A stretch of 13,839 bases of DNA from UBA9647 sp035506075 (GTDB lineage: Bacteria > Bacteroidota > Ignavibacteria > UBA10030): positions 1-13,839 of the forward strand of contig DATJQB010000064.1 in NCBI GenBank assembly GCA_035506075.1, written 5' to 3'. Of this stretch, positions 6,505 to 13,831 are shown piece after piece. Position 1 is the first letter of the stretch; each line of letters opens with the position of its first letter. The position numbers and the translations under genes were made by a program. The notes beneath the pieces are model-generated. The model had not been told where the DNA came from. It worked only from the letters and a program-made list of their open reading frames with translations, and did not search any database.

Positions 6505-7946
6505 TTAACCTCTCACAACAAATGCGGCTGGGGTTGAAACTGACCCCCCAGCAGGTTCAGTACCTGAAGCTTCTACAGCTGCCCACGATGGCGCTTGAGC
6601 AGCGGATCAAGACCGAATTGGAATTGAATCCGCTTCTTGAAACCATCGACGAGATGGAGCAGGTCGAAGAGCAGGTAGAGCCCGAGACCCCCGCTGAGGA
6701 AACAGAACGCGAGGAACCGCCCGAGTCGAAGGAAGACGATTCCTACACGCTCGAGGACTACATCAACGATGACCTGTCAGGATATAAAAGCCCCGAATCG
6801 TACCGGCCGCAGGATGACGACGAGGAGTACGAGCGTCCCATAGCATCCAGCGTCCCCATGTCGGAACGGCTCCTCAGCCAGTTCCGCCTCATATGCGAAG
6901 ACGACATCTCGTTCCTGATCGCCGAGGAAATCATCGGCAATGTGGACGAGGACGGATACCTCCGCCGCGACCTCAGTCTTATCGTACAGGATCTCAATCT
7001 GACCTTTGGACTCGAGATCTCGTTGCAGCAGGCCGAGGAGATTCTCAAACGAATCCAGTTGCTTGATCCGCCCGGCATAGCTTCACGCAACCTCCAGGAA
7101 TGCCTCATCGCTCAAGTCAAAACAATCAAGAGCGATCCGCACATCAAGGAACTTGCGCTGAAGATCCTGCAGGTACATTTCGACGATCTCAAGCTGAAGC
7201 GCTTCGAGAACCTCGCGACCTACCTTAAGATCGGGATGGAGACGCTGAAGAAGGTCATCGAGCTCATCCAGCATCTCAACCCGAAACCAGGGGAAGGCGA
7301 ATTCTCCGCGCAGGAAAACTACATTACTCCAGATTTCATCGTGGAGAACGACGACGGCGATTTCATCATCTCGCTGCACGACCGCAATCTTCCGGCCCTG
7401 AGAATCAACAAGGCGTACCGCGATCTTGTCGCACCCAAGGGGAAGAAAGCCTCGAAGGAAGCAAAAGAGTTCATCAAGCAGAAATTCGAGGCGGCGAAGT
7501 GGTTCATCGCTTCCATCCACCAGCGGCGCGAAACCCTGCTGAAAGTAATGCGGGCTATCGTCGACAGGCAGCGACAGTGGTTTGAAGAAGGGGAAGTCCT
7601 GAAGCCGATGATCTACAAAGACATCGCCGAGGTGGTCGGAGTCGATATTTCGACGATCAGCCGCGTCGTGAACAGCAAGTACGTGCAGACCGAGTTTGGC
7701 GTCCACTCTCTCAAGGAGTTCTTCACGTCAGGTCTCGAGACAGACTCGGGGGAGGATGTCTCGAACCAGACAATCAAACATCGCATCAAGGACATTATCG
7801 CTGTTGAAGATCCCAAGAAGCCTCTGAACGACGATAAAATTGCAGCCATGGTCGGAGGCGAAGGAGTGAAGATCGCCCGCCGCACTGTTGCAAAATACCG
7901 CGAGCAAATGGGCATCCCTATTGCCCGCTTGCGGAAGAAGATTTAG
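6501..7946 (+). CDS. rpoN: RNA polymerase sigma-54 factor RpoN
   Basis: 481 residues, close to the usual length. Region I (about 1-48) is Gln/Leu-rich (LSQQMRLGLKLTPQQVQYLKLLQLPTMAL) and contacts enhancer-binding ATPases. Region II (about 50-115) is strongly acidic. The core-binding domain spans about 118-310. The DNA-binding region has the helix-turn-helix YKDIAEVVGVDISTISRVVN (372-391) and the RpoN box ARRTVAKYRE (459-468) that reads the -24 element. The protein therefore looks complete and functional. It directs transcription from -24/-12 promoters only together with AAA+ activators, none of which is encoded in this window. The start overlaps the DUF3109 stop by 4 nt, and hslV begins 19 nt downstream, so sigma-54 production appears tied to that of the HslUV protease. 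Confidence 0.98.
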   Translation: MINLSQQMRLGLKLTPQQVQYLKLLQLPTMALEQRIKTELELNPLLETIDEMEQVEEQVEPETPAEETEREEPPESKEDDSYTLEDYINDDLSGYKSPESYRPQDDDEEYERPIASSVPMSERLLSQFRLICEDDISFLIAEEIIGNVDEDGYLRRDLSLIVQDLNLTFGLEISLQQAEEILKRIQLLDPPGIASRNLQECLIAQVKTIKSDPHIKELALKILQVHFDDLKLKRFENLATYLKIGMETLKKVIELIQHLNPKPGEGEFSAQENYITPDFIVENDDGDFIISLHDRNLPALRINKAYRDLVAPKGKKASKEAKEFIKQKFEAAKWFIASIHQRRETLLKVMRAIVDRQRQWFEEGEVLKPMIYKDIAEVVGVDISTISRVVNSKYVQTEFGVHSLKEFFTSGLETDSGEDVSNQTIKHRIKDIIAVEDPKKPLNDDKIAAMVGGEGVKIARRTVAKYREQMGIPIARLRKKI

Positions 7947-7965
7947 CCCACCGAGAGAAATCCCT

Positions 7966-8502
7966 ATGATCGAACAAATGCACGCAACGACAATCCTTGG
8001 CTTGCGCAAAGACGGCCGCGTCGCCCTTGGCGGCGATGGACAGGTGACGCTCGGAACGACCGTAATGAAACAAAACGCCATCAAGATCCGAAAACTTCAC
8101 CAGGGGAAAGTCCTCGTCGGCTTCGCCGGATCCGCCGCTGACGCCTTCAGCCTTCTCGACAGGTTCGAAGAAAAACTTGAACAACACCAGGGACAGATCG
8201 TCCGCGCTGCCGTTGAGCTCGCGAAACTGTGGCGAACGGACAAATACCTGCGGCAGCTCGAAGCGTTGCTCGCGGCGATGGACCAGTCACACTCCCTCAT
8301 CATCTCAGGCACGGGGGAGGTCATTGAACCCGATGACGGAATTGTCGCCATCGGCTCCGGCGGCGCATATGCGTTGGCCGCGTCCAGGATGCTTGTGAAA
8401 CACACTCAGATGACGGCCAAGGAAGTAGTCCGCGAATCGTTACAGGCAGCCTCGGAAATCTGCATCTACACAAACTCGAACATCACGGTTGAAGAACTCT
8501 AG
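7966..8502 (+). CDS. hslV: ATP-dependent protease peptidase subunit HslV
   Basis: 178 residues. HslV is the threonine peptidase of the HslUV (ClpQY) protease and degrades unfolded or tagged cytosolic proteins. The mature chain should begin at Thr8 (after MIEQMHA), giving TTILGLRKDG, equivalent to the N-terminal Thr of E. coli HslV. Counting from Thr8, the other active-site positions are kept: Asp17 (residue 24, GGDGQ), Lys33 (residue 40) and Ser124 (residue 131, GSGG). The leader is 7 residues rather than the single Met of E. coli, so autocatalytic removal is expected. The ATG at 7966 is chosen because an upstream in-frame extension would overlap rpoN. A start at 7978 (MHATT) is a possible alternative. 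hslU follows after 1 nt. Confidence 0.97.
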   Translation: MIEQMHATTILGLRKDGRVALGGDGQVTLGTTVMKQNAIKIRKLHQGKVLVGFAGSAADAFSLLDRFEEKLEQHQGQIVRAAVELAKLWRTDKYLRQLEALLAAMDQSHSLIISGTGEVIEPDDGIVAIGSGGAYALAASRMLVKHTQMTAKEVVRESLQAASEICIYTNSNITVEEL

Positions 8503-8503
8503 C

Positions 8504-9895
8504 ATGTCAGCCTCAAAAAAGTCGTTTCCCCTCAACAGCGGGGAACTTACGCCCCGCCAGATCGTCACGGAGCTGGACAAGTATATCATTGGTCAGGGCA
8601 ATGCAAAGAAATCTGTCGCTATTGCCCTTCGCAACCGGTGGCGCAGGCTGCACGCCCCTGAGAACCTGCGCGAAGAGATCATGCCGAACAATATCATCCT
8701 CATCGGACCGACGGGTGTTGGTAAGACGGAAATTGCCCGGCGCCTCGCGCGATTGGCCGATGCTCCGTTCATCAAGGTGGAAGCCTCGAAGTTCACAGAG
8801 GTCGGCTACGTCGGACGAGACGTGGAATCCATGATCCGTGATTTGACCGAGATCGGTGTGAACATGGTCAAGGCGGAAAAAACCGCCGCGGTGCAGACCA
8901 AAGCGCTGGAGCTTGCCGAAGAACGGATCCTGGACGAGCTTCTCCCGCCTGTCCGCAGACCCGACGAAAGGGTTCCCGACGCGAATCTCCCCCCTGCCGA
9001 TGATGAGACGCGGGCGACACGAGACAAGTTGCGTGAGAAACTCAAAGCCGGAGACCTCGATCACAGGACGATCGAAATTGAAGTGCCCACCTCCCAGATG
9101 CCCCTTATGCAGGTCATGGGACCTATGAGTCTTGAGGAGATGGGTCTGAATATGCAGGATATGTTCGGCAACCTCTTCCCGAAGAAGAACAAGAACCGCA
9201 AGTTAAGCGTAGCCGAGGCGAAAGTCATCCTGACGCAGGAAGAGGCGCAGAAGCTCATCGACATGGAGAAAGCGACGCGCGAAGCGCTGCAACGGGTGGA
9301 AAATTCGGGCATCGTGTTCATCGACGAGATCGACAAGATCGCAAGCAGCCGGGGTCAGACATCCGGCCCTGATGTTTCGCGCGAAGGGGTGCAGCGAGAC
9401 CTCCTCCCGATTGTCGAAGGGTCGAGCGTGACCACGAAATACGGCATGGTGAAGACCGATCACATTCTCTTTATTGCATCCGGCGCATTTCACGTGGCCA
9501 AGCCATCCGACCTTATTCCGGAACTCCAGGGTCGCTTCCCAATCCGCGTCGAGCTCCAGAATCTCTCAGAAGACGATTTCGTGAAAATCCTGACACTGCC
9601 GAACAACGCGCTGCTCAAGCAATACGCCGCATTGCTCCAGACGGAGGGGATCACGCTTGAGTTTGAAGATGACGCGGTGAGGGAAATCGCCAGGGTGGCG
9701 TTCGAAGTCAATGAGCAGGTGGAGAACATCGGCGCCCGGAGGCTTCACACAATCCTGACCACACTTCTCGAGGAACCGCTGTTCGACGCGCCGGACGGCA
9801 TCCAATCCACGACGATCCTTGTGACGAAAGCGCTCGTCGCCGAGAAGCTGAGTTCCATTGCAAAGGACCGGGATCTCAGCCGCTACATCCTGTAG
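8504..9895 (+). CDS. hslU: AAA+ unfoldase subunit HslU of the HslUV protease
   Basis: 463 residues. HslU unfolds substrates with ATP and feeds them into the HslV chamber. Seen in order: TPRQIVTELDKYIIGQ near the N-terminus; Walker A GPTGVGKT (68-75); the substrate-gripping pore loop GYVG (101-104); the I-domain (about 110-245), including a Met-rich segment at about 199-220; Walker B VFIDEID (271-277); sensor 2 GARR (410-413); and the C-terminal DLSRYIL, which in the family inserts between HslV subunits to switch on the peptidase. The ATG at 8504 lies 1 nt after the hslV stop. A TTG at 8489 in the same frame would overlap hslV and add five residues, and is less likely. No classical terminator follows, but a long inverted repeat lies about 75 nt beyond the stop. 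Confidence 0.98.
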   Translation: MSASKKSFPLNSGELTPRQIVTELDKYIIGQGNAKKSVAIALRNRWRRLHAPENLREEIMPNNIILIGPTGVGKTEIARRLARLADAPFIKVEASKFTEVGYVGRDVESMIRDLTEIGVNMVKAEKTAAVQTKALELAEERILDELLPPVRRPDERVPDANLPPADDETRATRDKLREKLKAGDLDHRTIEIEVPTSQMPLMQVMGPMSLEEMGLNMQDMFGNLFPKKNKNRKLSVAEAKVILTQEEAQKLIDMEKATREALQRVENSGIVFIDEIDKIASSRGQTSGPDVSREGVQRDLLPIVEGSSVTTKYGMVKTDHILFIASGAFHVAKPSDLIPELQGRFPIRVELQNLSEDDFVKILTLPNNALLKQYAALLQTEGITLEFEDDAVREIARVAFEVNEQVENIGARRLHTILTTLLEEPLFDAPDGIQSTTILVTKALVAEKLSSIAKDRDLSRYIL

Positions 9896-9968
9896 GATCG
9901 CTCCGCCGGGCGCACGTTGAAATTGCCGTGCGACATTGTACCCTTCGCTGCATTGCGATGCCTGCCAC

Positions 9969-10068
9969 AAAACGACAAACGCGGAGGCACAGACCCGGCA
10001 GCGACCACGAAGAAACAAGTAGAGCTTCTCCGTCAGCGACTGCGGCCTCTGCAACTCCGCGTTCGTTT
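9969..10068. repeat. Long imperfect inverted repeat in the hslU / DUF3467 convergent gap
   Basis: In this gap of about 200 nt between convergent genes, the two halves fold on each other. AACGCGGAG (9978-9986) pairs with CTCCGCGTT (10055-10063). GCACAG (9987-9992) pairs with CTCTGC (10047-10052) at 5 of 6 bases. CGAAGAA (10008-10014) pairs with TTCTCCG (10026-10032) at 6 of 7. AAACG at the left end pairs with CGTTT at the right end. An 11-nt loop closes the structure. It has no T-tract, so it is not a textbook terminator. It may be a degenerate intergenic repeat element or an mRNA-end hairpin shared by both genes. The rest of the gap shows no credible gene. Confidence 0.6.
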
Positions 10069-10101
10069 ACCGGCGACCGTGGAATCGATCGCTCTGCGGT
10101 C

Positions 10102-10428
10102 TTAGTTGACCTTCTCTTCTTTTCCCGGGGGCTGGAAACCAAAAATCGGCGAGCCGGCAGCATCTCCCACCAGCTTGATCTCTCCAAACTTCTTTTCGTA
10201 GTTATCGATATTATTCCTGATGGCAGACAAAAGCATCTTCATATGCTGCGGTGTCATCACGATACGCGCGTGGACTTTTGCCTTCGGAATACCGGGAAGA
10301 ACCCGTGTAAAATCGATGACAAATTCAGCCGGAGAGTGCGTGATGATCGCGAGGTTCGAATAGATCCCCTCTGCTTCCTTCTCGCCCAACTCGATATTGA
10401 TTTGCTGTTGCTGGTTCTGGTCGGTCAT
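10102..10428 (-). CDS. DUF3467 family protein
   Basis: 108 residues, the usual size for the family. It is recognised from the Q-rich start (TDQNQQQQINIEL) and the core EGIYSNLAIITHSPAEFVIDF, RVLPGIPKAKVHARIVMTPQHMKMLL and AIRNNIDNYEKKFGEI. Its function is unknown. There is no signal peptide or membrane segment, so it is a small cytosolic protein. AAGGGA lies 5 nt before the ATG at 10428. It is downstream of the TPR gene on the same strand, but a strong terminator sits between them, ending only about 33 nt before this start. Expression therefore depends on a promoter overlapping the terminator or on read-through. Confidence 0.88.
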   Translation of the reverse strand: MTDQNQQQQINIELGEKEAEGIYSNLAIITHSPAEFVIDFTRVLPGIPKAKVHARIVMTPQHMKMLLSAIRNNIDNYEKKFGEIKLVGDAAGSPIFGFQPPGKEEKVN

Positions 10429-10451
10429 GGACGTCCCTTCTCAACTCGTTT

Positions 10452-10488
10452 CGAAAGAAAAGCCCATCGGCTGAATCAGCCGATGGGC
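10452..10488 (-). terminator. Intrinsic terminator after the TPR gene
   Basis: GCCCATCGGCTGA and TCAGCCGATGGGC (10462-10488) form a perfect 13-bp stem around one unpaired base. Realistically it is about an 11-bp stem with a small loop. On the minus strand it is followed by TTTTCTTTC. It lies about 40 nt after the stop codon at 10530. Confidence 0.9.
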
Positions 10489-10529
10489 GTATGATACTCT
10501 CCACCTCGGGGTGGCCGCAGTCAGAACGA

Positions 10530-11915
10530 CTACTTGCCGCCTTTGCGGATCTTGTCTGCCTGATCGAACGCCTTCATGGCTTTGTCCTGCTGGCCAAGAC
10601 GGGCATAGATCGTTCCCATGGTCTCCCACACGTTGATGTCGTCCTTCTTGCACTCGGAGACCTTCTCCATGTACGGAAGAGCCGCCTGGAACTTTGCTTT
10701 GTAAGCTTCCGTCTGTTCGTTCTTTTCGTCTGCGACCCTGATCATGTCGACGCCCCAGTTGTAATAGGTGGCGGCGATATCGAAGAGGACTTCGCAATCG
10801 CTCGGATCCATCTTGTTCGCCTCTTTGAACTGACCGATTGCATCGTCATAACGGCCGATCGTACGGTACAGGACGCCGAGGATGAAACGGTTTGTTTTGA
10901 GGTTGGTCGTGTCTGATGCGACGACCTTCTCGAACTCCCTTACGGCTGGTTCGATGCGATTCGATTCAACATAGCCCTTCAGCAGGCGCTGCAGAGTTTC
11001 GTTGTCTTTCGGATCGGCGGCACGTGCAATCTCAAGGTTCTTGACTGCTTTGTCGTACAGTACCTGGGCAGTCTTGTGCTCGGAGGAATCGATCTGAGGC
11101 TGGTAGGGCTGTGCAAACTTCCTGTCAACAACCTTGTCTCCATCGAATGAAACGGTCAACTGAAAGTTCTTGTACATCCAGTCTTCCTTCGTCGAGTTCT
11201 TCGGGCCCTTCTTCGTATCGTCGGCAGCGCCGAGCAACTCTTTGATCTTGTCCTTGGTCGAAGCATGCTTCAGCTCTTCAAGAATCTTCATGTTCTTCAA
11301 CGGGAGGGCATTCGCGTTCTCAAATTTCGATTTGTGATCGTCGCCCTGAAGAAGGTAAATGGCCCCCATACGCTTCATCGACTCAAGATCCTTCCCCTTA
11401 TCCCACGCCTTCTGGAATGCTTCGATCGCATGATCGAAGTCGCCCTTATTGTTGTAGACGTAACCGAGATAGCGGTAGGTCAGTGAAGTATCGGGCCAGG
11501 CTTCAATTGCCTTTTGGAACGCGTTAATCGATTTGTCGAAATACTGAGCTGAATCGCTGTTCGCTTTCTCGAGATAATTCACCCCTGCGTTCAGGTTCTG
11601 TCCCCACTGGTTGTAGCGCATTGCACGAATTTCGGCCGTATGCTTCGGGGAGATCTTCAATGCTGCATCAAAAGCCTTGTTCATTCCAACAAGGTCGCCC
11701 TGATCTGCTTTCAATCCTCCGAGAAAGAACCATGCCTCGTCATTCTGAGGGTTCTTCTGAACTTCAATTTCTAACAACCGAATCGCTTCCTTGTAATTCT
11801 TCTGTTGGATGTAGACTTTGGCGCCTGTGAACTCAGGCGAGCCGCATTGATAGCCGAAGAACATCATCGATGCGACGGCTGCCAGAATGAACAGCTTTGT
11901 GACATGGAATTTCAT
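10530..11915 (-). CDS. Secreted TPR-repeat protein with a BamE/SmpA-like insert
   Basis: 461 residues from the ATG at 11915, which has AAGGGG 7 nt upstream. The same frame stays open back to 12152, but that extension crosses the promoter and lacks a ribosome site. Residues 1-24 form a signal peptide ending FFGYQC-GS. The cysteine could be lipidated, although the -3 to -1 residues (GYQ) are not a standard lipobox. TPR units are clear at about 31-92, 122-195, 283-372 and 424-455 (for example YKEAIRLLEIEVQKNPQNDEAWFFLGGL, DHAIEAFQKAWDKG and QQDKAMKAFDQADKIRKG). Between them, residues 219-268 (TKDKIKELLGAADD, EDWMYKNFQLTVSFDGDKVVDRKF) look like a BamE/SmpA-type small domain. It is probably an outer-envelope scaffold. 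The gene is monocistronic by its promoter and terminator. Confidence 0.9.
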   Translation of the reverse strand: MKFHVTKLFILAAVASMMFFGYQCGSPEFTGAKVYIQQKNYKEAIRLLEIEVQKNPQNDEAWFFLGGLKADQGDLVGMNKAFDAALKISPKHTAEIRAMRYNQWGQNLNAGVNYLEKANSDSAQYFDKSINAFQKAIEAWPDTSLTYRYLGYVYNNKGDFDHAIEAFQKAWDKGKDLESMKRMGAIYLLQGDDHKSKFENANALPLKNMKILEELKHASTKDKIKELLGAADDTKKGPKNSTKEDWMYKNFQLTVSFDGDKVVDRKFAQPYQPQIDSSEHKTAQVLYDKAVKNLEIARAADPKDNETLQRLLKGYVESNRIEPAVREFEKVVASDTTNLKTNRFILGVLYRTIGRYDDAIGQFKEANKMDPSDCEVLFDIAATYYNWGVDMIRVADEKNEQTEAYKAKFQAALPYMEKVSECKKDDINVWETMGTIYARLGQQDKAMKAFDQADKIRKGGK

Positions 11916-11967
11916 TGACCAACCCCTTCTTCGAAATGTGTAGGTAAGATGTACTGCACGGCCTGAA

Positions 11968-11996
11968 AATATAGCGATTGGTCGCCTGAGATTCAA
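11968..11996 (-). promoter_or_regulatory. Housekeeping promoter of the TPR gene
   Basis: On the minus strand, TTGAAT (11996-11991), a 17-nt spacer and TATATT (11973-11968) form a good -35/-10 pair. The -10 reads TATATTTT, which also nearly fits the Bacteroidota TAnnTTTG element. Transcription would start about 45 nt before the ATG at 11915. Confidence 0.65.
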
Positions 11997-12060
11997 GTCT
12001 CGTTCATCGCCGCCCGGATCGGTGAAAAAGCCCGCGCGGTGATTCCTGTTCAATACCGCT

Positions 12061-12088
12061 TTGACATGCAGAGTTTTTTTGATATGTT
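12061..12088 (+). promoter_or_regulatory. Promoter of the HIT-icd pair
   Basis: A perfect -35 TTGACA (12061-12066) is followed after 16 nt by TATGTT (12083-12088), a 4-of-6 match to TATAAT. The expected start of transcription lies about 30 nt before the HIT gene. This supports the start codon at 12127 over an in-frame TTG at 12061. Confidence 0.55.
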
Positions 12089-12126
12089 CACTTCGTTTCC
12101 CTATTTTGATAATAAGCGACGAACGC

Positions 12127-12546
12127 ATGGATTGCATTTTTTGCCGGATCATCGCAGGCGAATCACCCGCTGAAGTCCTTTATGAAAACAGCGCTGCGAT
12201 TGCCATTCTTGACAACCGGCCGATTCACTACGGCCACACGCTCGTGATTCCGAGAGTGCACTGCAACGATTTTCTTTCGCTTCCCTCCGATTCTATGAGC
12301 GGGATGATGGAGGCAACCCAGAAAATCTGCCGGGCACTTGTCGATTGCTTCGATCTCAAAGGATTCAACATCTTCTGCAACAACGGTGAGGTTGCCGGAC
12401 AATCAGTGTTTCATTTTCACTGGCACGTTACTCCCCGGTACCCAAACGACGACATCCGATTTGAACTGAAACTGAAGCACTACCCGGATGGCAGCATGGC
12501 CGAACACGCCGATCGCATCCGAAAGCTCATCCACAGCACCGTCTAA
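12127..12546 (+). CDS. HIT (histidine triad) family nucleotide hydrolase
   Basis: 139 residues. HIT/HINT proteins are small cytosolic hydrolases of nucleoside phosphoramidates and adenylated compounds. The histidine triad is HFHWHVTPRY, with three alternating His and the family's flexible tail. The N-terminal MDCIFCRIIAGESPAEVLYE carries the Cys-x2-Cys pair that often binds zinc in this branch. The HYGHTLVIPRVH segment, typical of the nucleotide-binding fold, is also present. The ATG at 12127 opens directly into the conserved DCIFCRI block. No clear Shine-Dalgarno is present, which is common in this group of bacteria. icd begins 24 nt downstream on the same strand and is probably co-transcribed. 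The substrate in this organism cannot be determined from sequence. Confidence 0.95.
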   Translation: MDCIFCRIIAGESPAEVLYENSAAIAILDNRPIHYGHTLVIPRVHCNDFLSLPSDSMSGMMEATQKICRALVDCFDLKGFNIFCNNGEVAGQSVFHFHWHVTPRYPNDDIRFELKLKHYPDGSMAEHADRIRKLIHSTV

Positions 12547-12570
12547 CATTTCCAAGGAGTAACGCGTCCA

Positions 12571-13818
12571 ATGAATGCATATACAAAGCTGGTCCCACCT
12601 TCTGAAGGCGAGAAGATCACCGTCGTCAACGGCACACTTCAGGTACCCAATTTTCCAATCATACCGTTTATCGAAGGTGACGGAACGGGTCCGGACATTT
12701 GGCGCGCGTCTCAGAAAGTTTTCGACGCTGCTGTCCGGAAAGCATACGGAAGCAGCAGAACGATCGTGTGGTTTGAAGTGTATGCAGGAGAAAAAGCAAA
12801 CGTCGTCTATGGCCCGAATACCTGGCTGCACGACGACACGCTGAACGCGATCAAGGAGTATACTGTGGCAATCAAAGGCCCGTTGACAACCCCCATCGGA
12901 GGCGGGATCCGCTCGATCAACGTCACCCTTCGTCAGATGCTCGACCTCTACGTCTGCCTGCGACCCGTGAAATACTTCAAAGGAGTCCCATCACCCGTCA
13001 AACAGCCTGAAGCAGTCGACATGGTCGTGTTCCGTGAGAATACTGAAGATATCTACGCGGGAATCGAATGGAAGGCCGGCACTCCCGAAGCGGCAAAGGT
13101 CGTCGAATGGCTGCAGAAGGAAATGGGAGTGAAAAAGATCCGTTTTCCGCAATCGTCGAGCATTGGTGTGAAACCGGTGTCCAAGGAGGGTTCGGACCGG
13201 CTTATTCGCGCTGCAATCCAATATGCCATAGCGAACAACCGCAAGTCGGTGACACTCGTGCACAAAGGCAACATCATGAAATTCACGGAAGGCGGATTCC
13301 GCGAATGGGGCTATGAGCTCGCACAAAAGGAATTTGGCGGAACCCCGATCGATGGCGGTCCATGGCTCAAGCTTCCCAACGGCATCGTGATCAAAGACGT
13401 GATCGCCGACGCGTTCCTCCAGCAGATTCTTACCCGCCCTGCGGAGTATGATGTCGTCGCGACGCTCAATCTCAATGGTGACTACATATCGGATGCGCTG
13501 GCTGCTGAAGTTGGCGGCATTGGAATCGCACCGGGGGGAAACATCAACTATGAGAACGGCTATGCTGTCTTCGAGGCCACACACGGGACAGCTCCAAAGT
13601 ACGCCAACCTCGACAAGGTAAATCCAGGGTCTGTCATTCTTTCAGGTGAGATGATGCTTCGCTATATGGGATGGAAAGAAGCAGCCGACCTGATTCTGAG
13701 AGGACTCGAAAAAACGATACAGTCTCGCGTGGTGACCTATGATTTCGCACGTTTGACCGAGGGAGCGAAGGAAGTGAAGTGCTCGGAATTTGGAGAGGCA
13801 ATAGTAAGCAACATGTAA
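12571..13818 (+). CDS. icd: Isocitrate dehydrogenase, NADP-type
   Basis: 415 residues, essentially the length of E. coli Icd (416). It catalyses oxidative decarboxylation of isocitrate to 2-oxoglutarate in the TCA cycle and works as a dimer. Substrate residues are present: Ser115 and Asn117 in GGGIRSINVTLRQ, and Arg121, Arg131 and Arg155. Metal-binding Asp residues lie in NGDYISDAL (304, 308). Cofactor preference is NADP: HGTAPKY gives Lys343 and Tyr344, and TYDFAR gives Tyr390 and Arg394, matching E. coli K344, Y345, Y391 and R395. Ser115 corresponds to the serine phosphorylated by AceK in E. coli, but no aceK is seen here. AAGGAG lies 11 nt before the ATG. The gene is complete, and 21 nt of flank remain. 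Confidence 0.98.
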   Translation: MNAYTKLVPPSEGEKITVVNGTLQVPNFPIIPFIEGDGTGPDIWRASQKVFDAAVRKAYGSSRTIVWFEVYAGEKANVVYGPNTWLHDDTLNAIKEYTVAIKGPLTTPIGGGIRSINVTLRQMLDLYVCLRPVKYFKGVPSPVKQPEAVDMVVFRENTEDIYAGIEWKAGTPEAAKVVEWLQKEMGVKKIRFPQSSSIGVKPVSKEGSDRLIRAAIQYAIANNRKSVTLVHKGNIMKFTEGGFREWGYELAQKEFGGTPIDGGPWLKLPNGIVIKDVIADAFLQQILTRPAEYDVVATLNLNGDYISDALAAEVGGIGIAPGGNINYENGYAVFEATHGTAPKYANLDKVNPGSVILSGEMMLRYMGWKEAADLILRGLEKTIQSRVVTYDFARLTEGAKEVKCSEFGEAIVSNM

Positions 13819-13831
13819 GAGTGCTACACTC
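13819..13831 (+). other. Short inverted repeat right after icd (possible start of a terminator)
   Basis: GAGTG-CTA-CACTC immediately follows the icd stop codon. The window ends 8 nt later, so whether a T-tract or longer stem follows cannot be seen. The stem is only 5 bp and may be chance. Confidence 0.2.

Noticed and set aside
7083..7706. A 207-codon minus-strand frame inside rpoN
   Set aside because: It lies wholly within the clearly conserved rpoN coding sequence, has no recognisable domain, and is explained by codon bias.
9928..10494. A 188-codon plus-strand frame spanning the convergent gap, DUF3467 and the terminator
   Set aside because: It reads through the inverted repeat and antisense to DUF3467, is Arg/His-rich and lacks a ribosome site. 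The DUF3467 frame on the other strand is well supported.
10501..10514. CCACC-TCGG-GGTGG hairpin near the TPR gene stop
   Set aside because: The stem is only 5 bp without a T-tract. The much stronger terminator at 10462-10488 explains transcript ending.
11916..12126. Sigma-54 (-24/-12) promoters, looked for because rpoN is present
   Set aside because: No TGGCAC-N5-TTGC-like site was seen in any of the intergenic gaps. A TGGCAC at about 12420 lies inside the HIT gene without a matching -12 element.
12991..13584. A 197-codon minus-strand frame inside icd
   Set aside because: It is fully antisense to a highly conserved enzyme gene, and its translation shows no family features.
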